Positions 1 through 9,193 of a stretch of 16,263 nucleotides of DNA are shown piece by piece. The translations under genes and the position numbers were made by a program. The notes under the pieces were generated by a model. That model was not told the DNA's origin. It saw only the letters and a list, made by a program, of their open reading frames with translations, and did not search any database. The first letter of the stretch is position 1; each line of letters starts with the position of its first letter. The DNA is from Anaerolineae bacterium CG2_30_64_16 (GTDB lineage: Bacteria; Chloroflexota; Anaerolineae; CG2-30-64-16), in the NCBI GenBank assembly GCA_001871755.1, contig MNXL01000274.1, positions 1 through 16,263 of the forward strand. The letters are read 5' to 3'.

Positions 1-1060
1 CCTTGGTGAAGGGCGCATCGCTGCCGGGGATCACGCGGGCGCCCGCCTCGATCAATGCGGCCGTGAAGATCTGCATGCCCGCCAGGGCGCGGCTCCACTC
101 GAGCCGCTCGCCGGCAGACATCGAACCGCCGTAATATAAAGCCCACCACACCTCAAGAGGCCATGGGACGTAGCGCTGCTCCGGATGATCCCCATCGAAC
201 GGACTCCAGGCGGCATTGAGCCGATGCCATACCACGCGCGTGACGGGCAGCCACGTGCCGTGCGCCAGCACCAGCTCCACCAGGCGCTGGACCCGGTCGC
301 GTTCCGGCTCCGCCCAGAGGCGGCGCCACCCCTCACCTGCCGCCCGCCGCTCCGGCCAGAGCGCCTCCGCGAAGCCGGAGAGGTGTTCGATCTCATCCAC
401 CCCGGCCTCGATGGCGGCCCGCGCATCGAAGCAGTCTTGCAGGTGAGTCAGGACAAGCTTACCGTGCCCGTGTGCCCGCTGCACAGCCGCCACAAAGCAG
501 GCTTCGTTCAGGCTGGCGTACAGCTTGATCTGATCTACCCCCGCCGCGACCCACCGGTCCACCATCGCACGCGCCTGTTCCGGCGATGACACGATACTGC
601 CCATCGCCCGCCACGTTTTGCCTGGGCTGTCGAGCAGCGGCCCGCAACAGACCAGCCGCGGCGCGGCCGCGCCCGGCGCGTTCCACTGCTGGCGCCGCGC
701 GAGCACTGGCGCCAGGGCGCAGCCCACATCCCGGACAGTCGTGACTCCGTTGGCCAGGTAGAGCGGCGCATGCCAATCTTCGCTGTGCACGTGTGTGTCG
801 ATCAGGCCGGGCGTTACGCAGCAGCCTGTCAGGTCAACGACCGGGATGCCCTCCGGCAGCTCATGGGGCGGGCAGACTCGCACGATGTGCGCGCCCTCGA
901 CCTGGATGGTGAGCCCTTCGCGAAGATCCTCGGTCGTGCCATCAAACAGCGTCGCGCCCTCCAGGGCGTAACGATCGGCCTCAGGGTAACGTAGTATCCC
1001 CGGTATCCGATCCGGCCGTCCCCCGCGGATGGCCCGAAGGACGCGCTCCTTGGCGTTCAT
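1..1060 (-). CDS. Imidazolonepropionase-like metal-dependent amidohydrolase (C-terminus beyond the window)
   Basis: An open frame without stops runs from ATG at 1060 to the window edge (353 complete codons). Metal ligands of the amidohydrolase TIM barrel are all visible: H90 and H92 in THVH, K179 in QIKLY (candidate carboxylated lysine), H206 in LTHLQD, H226 in EIEHL and D348 in GSDAP. The hydrolase proper starts near residue 31 (YALEGATLFDGT), the usual small beta-sandwich before the barrel. Roughly 70-100 C-terminal residues are probably missing. Residues 1-20 (MNAKERVLRAIRGGRPDRIP) instead resemble the start of URO-D-family proteins, which is odd. The ATG lies 2 nt after the TGA of the upstream aminotransferase and has no clear Shine-Dalgarno, so translational coupling is likely. 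The family hydrolyses cyclic amides or dipeptide-like substrates; the substrate here is unknown. Confidence 0.9.
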   Translation of the reverse strand, partial: MNAKERVLRAIRGGRPDRIPGILRYPEADRYALEGATLFDGTTEDLREGLTIQVEGAHIVRVCPPHELPEGIPVVDLTGCCVTPGLIDTHVHSEDWHAPLYLANGVTTVRDVGCALAPVLARRQQWNAPGAAAPRLVCCGPLLDSPGKTWRAMGSIVSSPEQARAMVDRWVAAGVDQIKLYASLNEACFVAAVQRAHGHGKLVLTHLQDCFDARAAIEAGVDEIEHLSGFAEALWPERRAAGEGWRRLWAEPERDRVQRLVELVLAHGTWLPVTRVVWHRLNAAWSPFDGDHPEQRYVPWPLEVWWALYYGGSMSAGERLEWSRALAGMQIFTAALIEAGARVIPGSDAPFTK

Positions 1061-1062
1061 GG

Positions 1063-2403
<1,341 letters not shown>

Positions 2404-2418
2404 ATGTTCCTCCCCCGA

Positions 2419-3840
2419 TCAGGCTCCCAGCTTCCGGTACTGCTCCGCGCAATACCGGCGGATCCCCTCTTGCACTTGATCCGTCAACGGCGACGCGGCG
2501 TCCGCCGTCAGTCGCTCCACCTGCTCATGCGCACGCACCAGCAGCGGCTCCCCCACCTCCGCGCCGCCGGAGTGATCGAACATCGGGTTGGCGAAAAACT
2601 CCTTTTGGCGGAGGCAGTGCAGGGTCAGGTCATCGGTCAGGTAGCTGCCGCCCGGCCCTGTCCGCAGGATGCTCTCCAGCCCAAGCCGGCCACCGTCGAA
2701 GCGAATGCCGCGCTGGAGGAAGCGGGCCGCCTCCAGCCAGGCCGTGTGGATCACCATCATCTCGGCCGACATGCCGATCGCGTTGTAGGTCGAGCCGATG
2801 CCGTTGATGATGTTGGCGCCGGCGCCCAGCGCCGCCAGCATAAACAGGATCCCTTCCGCGCCGTTCTGCTGGTCATAGCGGAAAGTCATCGAGCCGCCGG
2901 CCTCGACCGCGATCGGCATGTTGTATAACTTGCCCAACTGCGCGCCGGCGATCTTCCAGAGGACCTTGTCGAGTGTGTAGTACAGATCGTGCCCGGAGCG
3001 CATGTCCGCCACCGACGGCCCGAAGGCGTACAGGTACGGATGCCCGCGGCGGACGATCTGGGTCAGCGCAGCCAGGCCAATGGTCTCAACGTTGCCCAGG
3101 AGCACGGCGCCGGCCAGGCTGTATGGGCTGCTCATCCCCGCCATCGGGCAGACGGTCGGGATCACGGGGAAGTCGTGTGCGCAGGCTTCCAGCAGGAACT
3201 CGACGTTGAGGCCGGTCACCGCCATCGGCGACAGCACTCCCACCGCGATGCTCAGCAGCCGACTGTCGCTCACGTCCTTGCCCTGCGCCGCAGCCACGAT
3301 CTTGCCGATCTCCAGGAAGTGACGATAGCGCTCCAGATCGGTGGCGAAGACCCAGGTGTGCTTGGCATGGTGCAGGACGTGCTCCTCGAAGGCCCGCAGG
3401 CTAGAGGTTGGCCCCTCCACGTCCGTCACCGGGAAGTCCATCAGGCTGATGAACGCGACCTGCTTGAGCTTCTGGCTGATGACCGTGTGCCGGCGCAGGT
3501 CATCGAGCCGGGGCCGACGCGGGGCTTGCGTCTCGTAGTCCACGATCCAGGGGTCGGTGACGATGGCATGGCAATGCTGATGCTCCCCGCCGATCGTGTA
3601 CTCGGCGCCGTCCGCGCCAGTGACGGTGTATTCGGACGGAACGCTGGCCAGGAGCTCGGCCAGCAAAGGACGCGGGAAGCGGACGGTCCCGCTCGCCTCA
3701 TCCACAACCGCCCCCGCCTCCCGGCAGCGCCGCAGCATGTCCGCATGCCCCACGCGGAGGCCCACGGTTTCGAGGATCTCCGCAGTCTTGTCCCGGATTT
3801 CTTCGATCTGGCTATCGGTCAAGGTAGCGATGAAGTTCAC
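2419..3840 (-). CDS. MttB-family (trimethylamine methyltransferase-like) protein without pyrrolysine
   Basis: 473 aa, normal for the MttB superfamily. Recognisable blocks are DKTAEILETVGLRV near the N-terminus, CPMAGMSSPYSLAGAVLLGN (231-250), FRYDQQNGAEG (320-330) and LAALGAGANIINGIG (335-349). Classical MttB reads an in-frame UAG as pyrrolysine; this frame has no internal stop, so it belongs with the non-pyrrolysine members, some of which demethylate quaternary amines such as glycine betaine and pass the methyl group to a corrinoid protein. Substrate is not predictable here. The start is GTG (3840), set by GGAGGT 5 nt upstream. Neighbours are an amidohydrolase upstream and a GSA-type aminotransferase downstream. 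No corrinoid carrier is seen, so it may be encoded elsewhere. Confidence 0.9.
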   Translation of the reverse strand: MNFIATLTDSQIEEIRDKTAEILETVGLRVGHADMLRRCREAGAVVDEASGTVRFPRPLLAELLASVPSEYTVTGADGAEYTIGGEHQHCHAIVTDPWIVDYETQAPRRPRLDDLRRHTVISQKLKQVAFISLMDFPVTDVEGPTSSLRAFEEHVLHHAKHTWVFATDLERYRHFLEIGKIVAAAQGKDVSDSRLLSIAVGVLSPMAVTGLNVEFLLEACAHDFPVIPTVCPMAGMSSPYSLAGAVLLGNVETIGLAALTQIVRRGHPYLYAFGPSVADMRSGHDLYYTLDKVLWKIAGAQLGKLYNMPIAVEAGGSMTFRYDQQNGAEGILFMLAALGAGANIINGIGSTYNAIGMSAEMMVIHTAWLEAARFLQRGIRFDGGRLGLESILRTGPGGSYLTDDLTLHCLRQKEFFANPMFDHSGGAEVGEPLLVRAHEQVERLTADAASPLTDQVQEGIRRYCAEQYRKLGA

Positions 3841-3845
3841 AGATT

Positions 3846-3851
3846 ACCTCC
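3846..3851 (-). promoter_or_regulatory. Shine-Dalgarno deciding a GTG start
   Basis: On the minus strand this reads GGAGGT, 5 nt before the GTG at 3840. No ATG offers a better placement, so it fixes the start of the MttB-family gene. Confidence 0.8.
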
Positions 3852-3872
3852 AACCTTTACAAGTCATCTCGA

Positions 3873-3905
3873 ACGTGCCAGGCACTTCGCAAGTGCCTGG
3901 CACGT
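3873..3905. repeat. Perfect 15-bp hairpin between amidohydrolase and MttB-family gene
   Basis: The left arm ACGTGCCAGGCACTT (3873-3887) is fully complementary to AAGTGCCTGGCACGT (3891-3905), with a 3-nt CGC loop. Each arm itself holds a near-palindrome (GTGCCAGGCAC). It fills most of the 73-nt gap between the two genes. No T-run follows on either strand, so it is more like a REP-type dispersed element or an RNA-processing/stability hairpin than an intrinsic terminator. Confidence 0.8.
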
Positions 3906-3913
3906 GGCAGCTT

Positions 3914-4921
3914 TCATCCCAGCGTGCTCCGCGCGTTATTGCAGAAGATGTCCTCCACCTGCCGGTCGGACAGGCGTTGATGCCAGGCCGCCTGCTTGAG
4001 GACGCGCAACGACTCCAGCCCGATCAGCACGGGTTGGAGGGGTAAGAACCAGACCGTGGACCAGTCCAGCGTGTCCTCGTACAGCCAGAGGAACCCGTCG
4101 CCGATCGCCACGCACCGCCCGCGCAAGTGGCTGACAGGGAAGTCGGTGCCGTATAGCAGCCGCTCGTGGCCCAGCGCCTCGATGATCGCCTCGCACGCGC
4201 CCACATCGGCGACGGCCGACATATCACACCAGAGGTTGGGCAGGTCCTTGAGGGCCTGGATCCCCTCGATAGTATGGTAGGGGTTGAAGCCACGCGCCGC
4301 GTGCGCCAGGATGAGCCGCATACGCGGGTACGTCTCACAGTAGTGACGAATCCAGTGTTGGTTGCTGGGATCGGCGACCGCGCGGCGGCGCACCATGTGG
4401 AGCGTGATGCACAACCCCTCTTCGTCGGCCACCCGCACCAGCCGCTCCGGCAGGTAGTCGGGGATCTCCGCGTCCCAGCTCGGGCTCTTGCCGGAGTGGA
4501 CGTAGTAGCATTTCAACCCCGATGCCCCCAGACGGCGCACTTCCGAGCGGACGTACTCCGGGTCCATTTGGGGCGTGATGAGGAACGAGCTCCGCCACCC
4601 CGGCGCCCACCTGGCCTCGCGGGAGACAAGCTCGTTTTCGGCGGTCAGGCCGGCGCCTGTCGCGCCGACGGCGCCGGGGATCAGCAGCCCGCCCGCGATC
4701 CTCCGGTTGGGGAGAAGCTCGGCCATGTAGCTTCGGTACGTCGCCAGGTCAACGACCGGCACATCCATCGTCCCGAACGCGCCGGTCAGGGCGGCCGGCG
4801 GCAGGTCATCCCTGGCCCACAAGTGTGCGTGCGCGTCGCAGATCACGTCGGGGACGAAGCTGTCCAGCTCGTGGTCGAAGAGCTCGCGATCCACATCGGT
4901 GCTGTGAGTGATCTTGGGCAT
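3914..4921 (-). CDS. Amidohydrolase-2 family (PF04909-like) metal-dependent hydrolase or decarboxylase
   Basis: 335 aa TIM-barrel hydrolase. H31 and H33 in CDAHAHLW, H175 in TLHM, H207 in ILAHAAR and D260 in LYGTDFP correspond to the metal and catalytic positions of this family. The C-terminus IFCNNARSTLG matches the usual 'NA..L' ending. The family includes hydrolases of lactones and amides and non-oxidative decarboxylases such as those acting on aromatic acids; motif content does not separate these. ATG 4921 has AGGAAG about 8 nt upstream. It is the gene just before the MttB-family methyltransferase and is separated from it by a hairpin repeat. It probably acts on the same compound or its demethylated product, which is inference from position only. 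Confidence 0.9.
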   Translation of the reverse strand: MPKITHSTDVDRELFDHELDSFVPDVICDAHAHLWARDDLPPAALTGAFGTMDVPVVDLATYRSYMAELLPNRRIAGGLLIPGAVGATGAGLTAENELVSREARWAPGWRSSFLITPQMDPEYVRSEVRRLGASGLKCYYVHSGKSPSWDAEIPDYLPERLVRVADEEGLCITLHMVRRRAVADPSNQHWIRHYCETYPRMRLILAHAARGFNPYHTIEGIQALKDLPNLWCDMSAVADVGACEAIIEALGHERLLYGTDFPVSHLRGRCVAIGDGFLWLYEDTLDWSTVWFLPLQPVLIGLESLRVLKQAAWHQRLSDRQVEDIFCNNARSTLG

Positions 4922-4958
4922 GTTGCTTCTTCCTGGCTTAAAAACGGCCCGCGCGTGA

Positions 4959-5046
4959 ACTTGGATGGATGCGAATTGAGCGGAATCGAGGCTTTAGCCG
5001 GTCATCGCTGCCGACCATGCAACCGGCCGAAGCTTTGAGACCAAGT
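4959..5046. repeat. Dispersed GGCTTTAGCCGGT hairpin element, copy 1
   Basis: Core arms are CGAGGCTTTAGCCGGT (4987-5002) and ACCGGCCGAAGCTTTG (5022-5037), pairing with one mismatch and three G-U type pairs around a 19-nt loop. Short outer arms ACTTGG (4959-4964) and CCAAGT (5041-5046) enclose it. It lies in the 133-nt gap between the Gfo/Idh oxidoreductase and the amidohydrolase. A second copy in the opposite orientation is found at 10876-10979, with different loop sequence but the same arms. Confidence 0.75.
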
Positions 5047-5054
5047 GCGCCGGA

Positions 5055-6203
5055 TCACGCCAATGCCACCACCGTCCCGGCCTTGTACGACTCCAGCGCA
5101 GCGGTGAGTACGCGGTGGTGCTGATGGGTCTCTGCGGGGGTGGCGCAGCCGAACGGCTGGCTCATCCGCTCACGGTTGATCAGCTCATCGCAGAACGCCG
5201 CGTACATCTGCAGGATGCTGTCTGAGAAGCCGAACTCGAAGATCGGCCCCGTGATGGCCGGGTAAGCCGAGACATATCCCAAGTCGAGCACCTCCCAGCT
5301 CTGCGGCTTGCCTGATCGGTAGGTCAAGGTGCGCAGGGTGCGCGGGTACTTGGTGGTGAATTCGGCCGAGAACTCCGTGCCGTGGATCTTGATGAACCAG
5401 GTGTTGGTCTCGCCGGGCGCGATGCGCTTGGTGCTCAGCAGCATCGGGAACTTATGCTCGCCGCTGACGGCCTCGCAGGCCATGACGGCATTGTCCCATG
5501 TGTCGCATGGGACCATATTGCCCGCATCATCGGGCCGTTGCGTCACGATCTTGGAGAGCAAACCGTGCACGGTCCGGGGCATCCAGCCGAAGCGCAGCGG
5601 GATGTGCAGGACGTGCATCCCCAGGTCGCCGAGGCAGCCGTATTCGCCGTTGAACTGCGCCTGCCGCTTCCAGTTGATCGGCTTGTTGGGATCGAGATCG
5701 CTGGAATGCCAGAAACCGGCCTCCACCTCGATGATCCTGCCGAAGCGGCCCTCCCGCAAATACTTGACGATCTGATAGGGGCCGGGATAGAACGGAAACT
5801 CCGACGAGCAGCGCGCAAAAACCTCCGGGCGGGCAGCCAACGCAGCCAGGATGCGCTCATTCGCGGCCAAGTCAATGCCGAACGGCTTCTCGCCCAGCAG
5901 GTGTTTGCCGGCTGCGATGATGTCGCCGTAGATCTGGGCGTGCAGATGATGGGGCAGGGCGCAGTAGACGGCGTCCACATGGGGGCTGGCGAGCAGATCG
6001 CGATAGTCCGACACGGCCACTGTGACGTCCGGCAGGTTGTCCTCGAACCAGCAAAGGCACGATGGCTTGGTGTCGGCGATGGCCACGAGCTTCGGCCGCA
6101 CCTCCATCTGTGGCAGATGCGCCCAGCGTTGCGTCGCGCTGGCAAACTCTCGCGCCATCAGCCCGCAGCCGATGATGCCGAAGCGGATGGTTCTGGAAGA
6201 CAT
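5055..6203 (-). CDS. Gfo/Idh/MocA-family NAD(P)-dependent oxidoreductase
   Basis: 382 aa. The N-terminal Rossmann fold shows FGIIGCGLMA (residues 8-16) as the dinucleotide loop and an acidic D44 after the second strand (VAIADT). GEKPFG (104-109) carries the family EKP motif with catalytic K106. The GDLGMHVLHIPLRFG segment matches the conserved D..xH active-site stretch. The family oxidises or reduces sugars, inositols and related polyols; substrate here is unknown. The frame is open up to 6296, but I place the start at ATG 6203 because GAGG sits 7 nt upstream, the Rossmann strand begins directly after it, and the upstream extension is translated from the GCAATAC repeat. It sits in the cluster between the broken aminotransferase and the amidohydrolase-2 gene. 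Confidence 0.92.
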   Translation of the reverse strand: MSSRTIRFGIIGCGLMAREFASATQRWAHLPQMEVRPKLVAIADTKPSCLCWFEDNLPDVTVAVSDYRDLLASPHVDAVYCALPHHLHAQIYGDIIAAGKHLLGEKPFGIDLAANERILAALAARPEVFARCSSEFPFYPGPYQIVKYLREGRFGRIIEVEAGFWHSSDLDPNKPINWKRQAQFNGEYGCLGDLGMHVLHIPLRFGWMPRTVHGLLSKIVTQRPDDAGNMVPCDTWDNAVMACEAVSGEHKFPMLLSTKRIAPGETNTWFIKIHGTEFSAEFTTKYPRTLRTLTYRSGKPQSWEVLDLGYVSAYPAITGPIFEFGFSDSILQMYAAFCDELINRERMSQPFGCATPAETHQHHRVLTAALESYKAGTVVALA

Positions 6204-6221
6204 GATGACCTCGGTGGCTTT

Positions 6222-6302
6222 CGTATTGCGTGGTGCGTATTGCGTAAGGTCGCCACGATGGAACACGCGCCGCGCAATACGCAACGCAATACGCAATACG
6301 CA
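6222..6302. repeat. GCAATAC 7-nt-period repeat forming a long inverted repeat
   Basis: The right half (6272-6302) consists of GCAATAC units, mostly in period 7 (CGCAATACGCAACGCAATAC then CAATACGCA). The left half (6222-6244) is its reverse complement, CGTATTGCGT GG TGCGTATTGCG, so 21 nt pair with a single 2-nt bulge around a 28-nt spacer. It makes up nearly all of the gap between the broken aminotransferase and the Gfo/Idh gene and gives an artificial N-terminal extension to the latter's frame. Confidence 0.8.
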
Positions 6303-6308
6303 GTATGC

Positions 6309-7422
6309 TCAATACCCCAGCTCGCGTTCCGTCTCGTAGATCGCTTCTTCGATGATCCCCAGTCCCTTCATCGCCATGTCATCCTCCATGATCATCGGCG
6401 GCGACATACGGAGGATATGGCCGGCGGGGATCCAGGCCAGGCCTTTGCGGAACGCCTTTTGATAGACGAGCTGGCCGGCCTTCTCGAATGGCTCGCGCGT
6501 GCCCTTATCCTTCACCAGCTCGATGCCGAGCAGACAGCCCACCCCGCGCACTTCGCCGATGATCGGGTGCCGCGCGGCCATGCACTCCATCTCCTCGAGC
6601 AGGATCCCGCCCAGATGGCTGGCCCGGGCGCAGAGATCCTCCTCCTCGATCACCTCGATGCTCGCGAGCGCGGCGGCACAGGCCATGGGATTGCCGCCGT
6701 AGGAAGTGCTGGCGCTGATCTTCTCGATGATCTCTTTGTATTGGTCGGCAACCAGCATGGCCGTCACCGGGAAGCCGTTGCCAAAGCCCTTGCCCAGCGT
6801 CATGACGTCGGGCACGGTGTTCCAGTGCTGCATGGCGAACATCCTGCCGGTGCGCGCCATGCAGGTCAGCACTTCATCGGCCATCATCAGGATGCCGAAC
6901 TCGTCGCAGATCGCCCGAATGCGTTGGATCCAGCCATCCGGCGGCACGACGCTGCCCGCCCAGCCCTGGATCGGCTCGAGGACGATGCCCGCTACCCGGC
7001 CGGAGGTCTCTTCCTTGATCGCCGTGCGGATGTAGTCGGTGCAGAGCAGGTCGCAGTCAGGGTAGGTCTGGCGGAATTCGCAGCGATAGCAGTAGGCACG
7101 CGGTACCAGGAAAAAGCCTGGAGCACGCAACCCCTGGCTGACATCCAGCCGGGCGAGGCCCACCGCGCCCATGGTCTTGCCGTGAAAATCGCGATGGAAA
7201 GAGATGAACTCGAACTTGCCGGTCGCTGCGCGCACCAAGCGCAGGCCGACCTCTACCCTTACCCGACTCGAAGACTACCGGGAACAGACGGACCTGCGAC
7301 GAGTAGCCTTTCATGTATTTAGCGGCACGCTCGTGCATTTCATGGGATTTGGGGCCGGGCGCTGGCACGACCATGTGCGGCACACTGTTGACGTCAACCT
7401 TGGCCCAATTGTGATCGTACAT
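6309..7422 (-). pseudogene. Class III aminotransferase with internal deletion and frameshift
   Basis: Two pieces of one protein lie in different frames. The N-terminal piece starts at ATG 7422 (GAAGGAG upstream), reads MYDHNWAKVDVNSVPHMV and runs to LFPVVFESGKG at about 7255. The C-terminal piece resumes at about 7256 as VEVGLRLVRAATGKFEF and continues to the stop at 6309. It keeps IVLEPIQG, the aspartate in MADEVLT, the PLP lysine (codon 6789-6791, TLGKGFGNGFP) and GGNPMACAAA. Compared with family members of about 420-450 aa, roughly 80-90 residues are absent between the two pieces, including the [SG]GTEA phosphate-binding loop, and the junction also shifts frame. Even if the frame were read through, the enzyme should be inactive. 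It is probably an omega- or 4-aminobutyrate-type transaminase remnant; a collapsed assembly is the main alternative. Confidence 0.82.
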
Positions 7423-7463
7423 CCGAGGCTCCTTCGATGAACAAATGAACGAGTGAGAACGAG

Positions 7464-8372
7464 TTACAGCGCGCTCAGCTCGGCGCGTAGCTCCGGCGAC
7501 AAACCGAGCGCCTGGGCCGCAATAGCCTGATCCACGTGCTCTATTGAGCTGGCGCCGATCAGAACCGACGTGATACCCGGGCCGCTCATGGCCCAAGCCA
7601 GCGCCAGCAACGTCGTGGATGTTCCTAATGCGTCTGCTTTGGCGCGCAATCCGGTCAAGATCCGATATCCCGCGGCGTGGAAATAGAAGGGCTGCATCCC
7701 CGGCGCCACATCCATGCGCGATCCCTTGGGGACGGCCTCCCCTTGCCGGTACTTGCCGGTAAAGAAGCCGCCGCCCAGCGGGCTATAGGTCAGCACGCCG
7801 ATCTCCTGATCGGCAGACAGGGGCAGCAGCTCCCGCTCGATGTCGCGCGCAATGAGGTTGTAGTGCGGCTGGACCGCTTCCATGCGCGCCCAGCCGCGGA
7901 CGTCCTGCTGCCAGAGCGCTTTGCACAGTTGCCAGGCGGCGAAGTTGCTGCACCCCACGTAACGCGCCTTGCCGCTTCTCACCAATACGTCGAGCGCCTC
8001 CAGCGTCTCCTCCAACGGCGCATCACCATCCCAGGAATGAAGCTGGTACAGGTCAATGACATCGATGCGCAGTCGGCGCAGGCTGGCCTCGGCCGACGCA
8101 AGGATCCGCTCGCGGCGCAGGGGATGAGTCACCTTCGTCGCCAGCACGGTCTTTCCCCGCGCGCCGCGCTCAGCCATCCACTGGCCTACCACTTCCTCGG
8201 AGCGGCCGGCCCCGTACGCTTCGGCGGTGTCGAACAGGGTGATGCCGCGCTCGACGGCGCGATCCATGATCGCAAAGGACGCCTCCACGTCGGCCTCCCG
8301 GCCGAAGGTGACGCACCCCAACCCTATCGAGCTGACTCGCAGCTCCGACCGCCCCAGAACGCGATACTCCAT
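7464..8372 (-). CDS. Aldo/keto reductase
   Basis: 302 aa (beta/alpha)8 NAD(P)H-dependent oxidoreductase. The catalytic tetrad is complete: D48 and Y53 in FDTAEAYG, K80 in LATKV and H112 in YQLHSW. The family's substrate-loop tail is present as VRSGKARYVGCSNF (131-144), ending in SNF, and TYSPLGGGFFTGKY and VLIGASSIEHVDQ occur in the C-terminal half near the cofactor site. It is of the YajO/Tas-like size and type, acting on aldehydes, ketones or sugar-like carbonyls. ATG 8372 has AGAGGT upstream and lies 12 nt after the DeoR-family gene, implying co-transcription. The next gene downstream, the broken aminotransferase, begins 41 nt later. Confidence 0.93.
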   Translation of the reverse strand: MEYRVLGRSELRVSSIGLGCVTFGREADVEASFAIMDRAVERGITLFDTAEAYGAGRSEEVVGQWMAERGARGKTVLATKVTHPLRRERILASAEASLRRLRIDVIDLYQLHSWDGDAPLEETLEALDVLVRSGKARYVGCSNFAAWQLCKALWQQDVRGWARMEAVQPHYNLIARDIERELLPLSADQEIGVLTYSPLGGGFFTGKYRQGEAVPKGSRMDVAPGMQPFYFHAAGYRILTGLRAKADALGTSTTLLALAWAMSGPGITSVLIGASSIEHVDQAIAAQALGLSPELRAELSAL

Positions 8373-8384
8373 GAAGTGAACCTC

Positions 8385-9167
8385 TTACACCACGATCACT
8401 TCCACCCCTTGGCGGCGCAGGCCGGCGATGAAGTCATCCGCCGCATCGGTGTCGGTGATCAGCTTGCTGATGCCGGCCAGGGGCGCGATGGTCGTCAGGC
8501 CGATGAGGCCAATCTTGCTCGAGTCGGCGACCACGATCACTTCGCTCGCCGCAATGATCGTCGCGCGATTCACCTCTGCCTCAAGGACGTTGGCCGTCGT
8601 GACGCCCTTAGCGAGGGTCAGGCCATCAGCGCCCAGAAACAGCTTGTCAGCATGCAGCGTGTGGAGTTGCTCGATCGTCTGTGGCCCCACGGTGGCCTCG
8701 TACTGGGAGAGATACACCCCGCCAAGCAGGATCAGGTGCACGCCCTTGCAGGGACCGATTTCGCGCACCACCGGCAGGGAATTGGTGATCACCGTCAGGT
8801 CACCGGACTGGCGAAGCTCCGCAGACAGTTGCGTCGCGACCTGCAAGACAGTCGTGCCGGAATCGAGGATCACCCGGTCGCCTGACGAGATGAGCGCGGC
8901 CGCGGCCCGGCCAATGCGCGATTTCTCGGGCAGACGGGTTGGCGCCGGCCTGACAAGCGAGGCAGAGGCCAGTCGGGTGTTCGGTGCAACCACTGCGCCC
9001 CCGTGGATCCGGCGCAAAGCCCCAGTCGCCTCCAGGTGGGTCAGGTCGCGGCGGATCGAAACCTCGGAAACGCCGAAACGCTTGCTGAGGTCGGCAACTT
9101 GAACCGTCTGGTTTTGCCCCAACTCTTCCAATATCGCGGTCTTTCGTTTCTCGGTTCCGGCATCCAT
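8385..9167 (-). CDS. DeoR-family transcriptional repressor
   Basis: 260 aa. A winged helix-turn-helix fills residues 5-60 (VADLSKRFGVSEVSIRRDL is the recognition region, RRIHGGAV the wing). The DeoRC sensor domain follows with LDSGTT (101-106), ITNSLPVV (127-134), KLFLGADGL (175-183) and VVADSSKIG (212-220), the usual sugar-phosphate-type effector pocket. I place the start at ATG 9167, since AGAGAGG lies 5 nt upstream and the helix-turn-helix begins directly after it; an in-frame ATG at 9221 has no such site. It is the first gene of the minus-strand cluster and adjoins the divergent promoters, so it probably represses both directions and responds to a phosphorylated or similar intermediate of the pathway. 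Confidence 0.94.
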   Translation of the reverse strand: MDAGTEKRKTAILEELGQNQTVQVADLSKRFGVSEVSIRRDLTHLEATGALRRIHGGAVVAPNTRLASASLVRPAPTRLPEKSRIGRAAAALISSGDRVILDSGTTVLQVATQLSAELRQSGDLTVITNSLPVVREIGPCKGVHLILLGGVYLSQYEATVGPQTIEQLHTLHADKLFLGADGLTLAKGVTTANVLEAEVNRATIIAASEVIVVADSSKIGLIGLTTIAPLAGISKLITDTDAADDFIAGLRRQGVEVIVV

Positions 9168-9172
9168 GAGCG

Positions 9173-9179
9173 CCTCTCT
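9173..9179 (-). promoter_or_regulatory. Shine-Dalgarno deciding the DeoR start
   Basis: Reads AGAGAGG on the minus strand, 5 nt before ATG 9167. It favours this start over the in-frame ATG 54 nt upstream. Confidence 0.7.
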
Positions 9180-9193
9180 GCGGGATAGTTTAT

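Noticed and set aside
2989..3999. 336-codon plus-strand open frame
   Set aside because: Antisense shadow of the MttB-family gene; composition rich in H, R and Q with no fold signature.
6204..6296. N-terminal extension of the Gfo/Idh frame
   Set aside because: It is translated from the GCAATAC repeat and lacks a Shine-Dalgarno; ATG 6203 has one.
5382..7322. 646-codon plus-strand open frame
   Set aside because: It spans the Gfo/Idh gene, the repeat and the broken aminotransferase antisense, has no recognisable motifs, and is explained by the high GC content.
7677..8885. 402-codon plus-strand open frame
   Set aside because: Antisense to the aldo/keto reductase and DeoR-family genes, both with full catalytic or domain motifs on the other strand.
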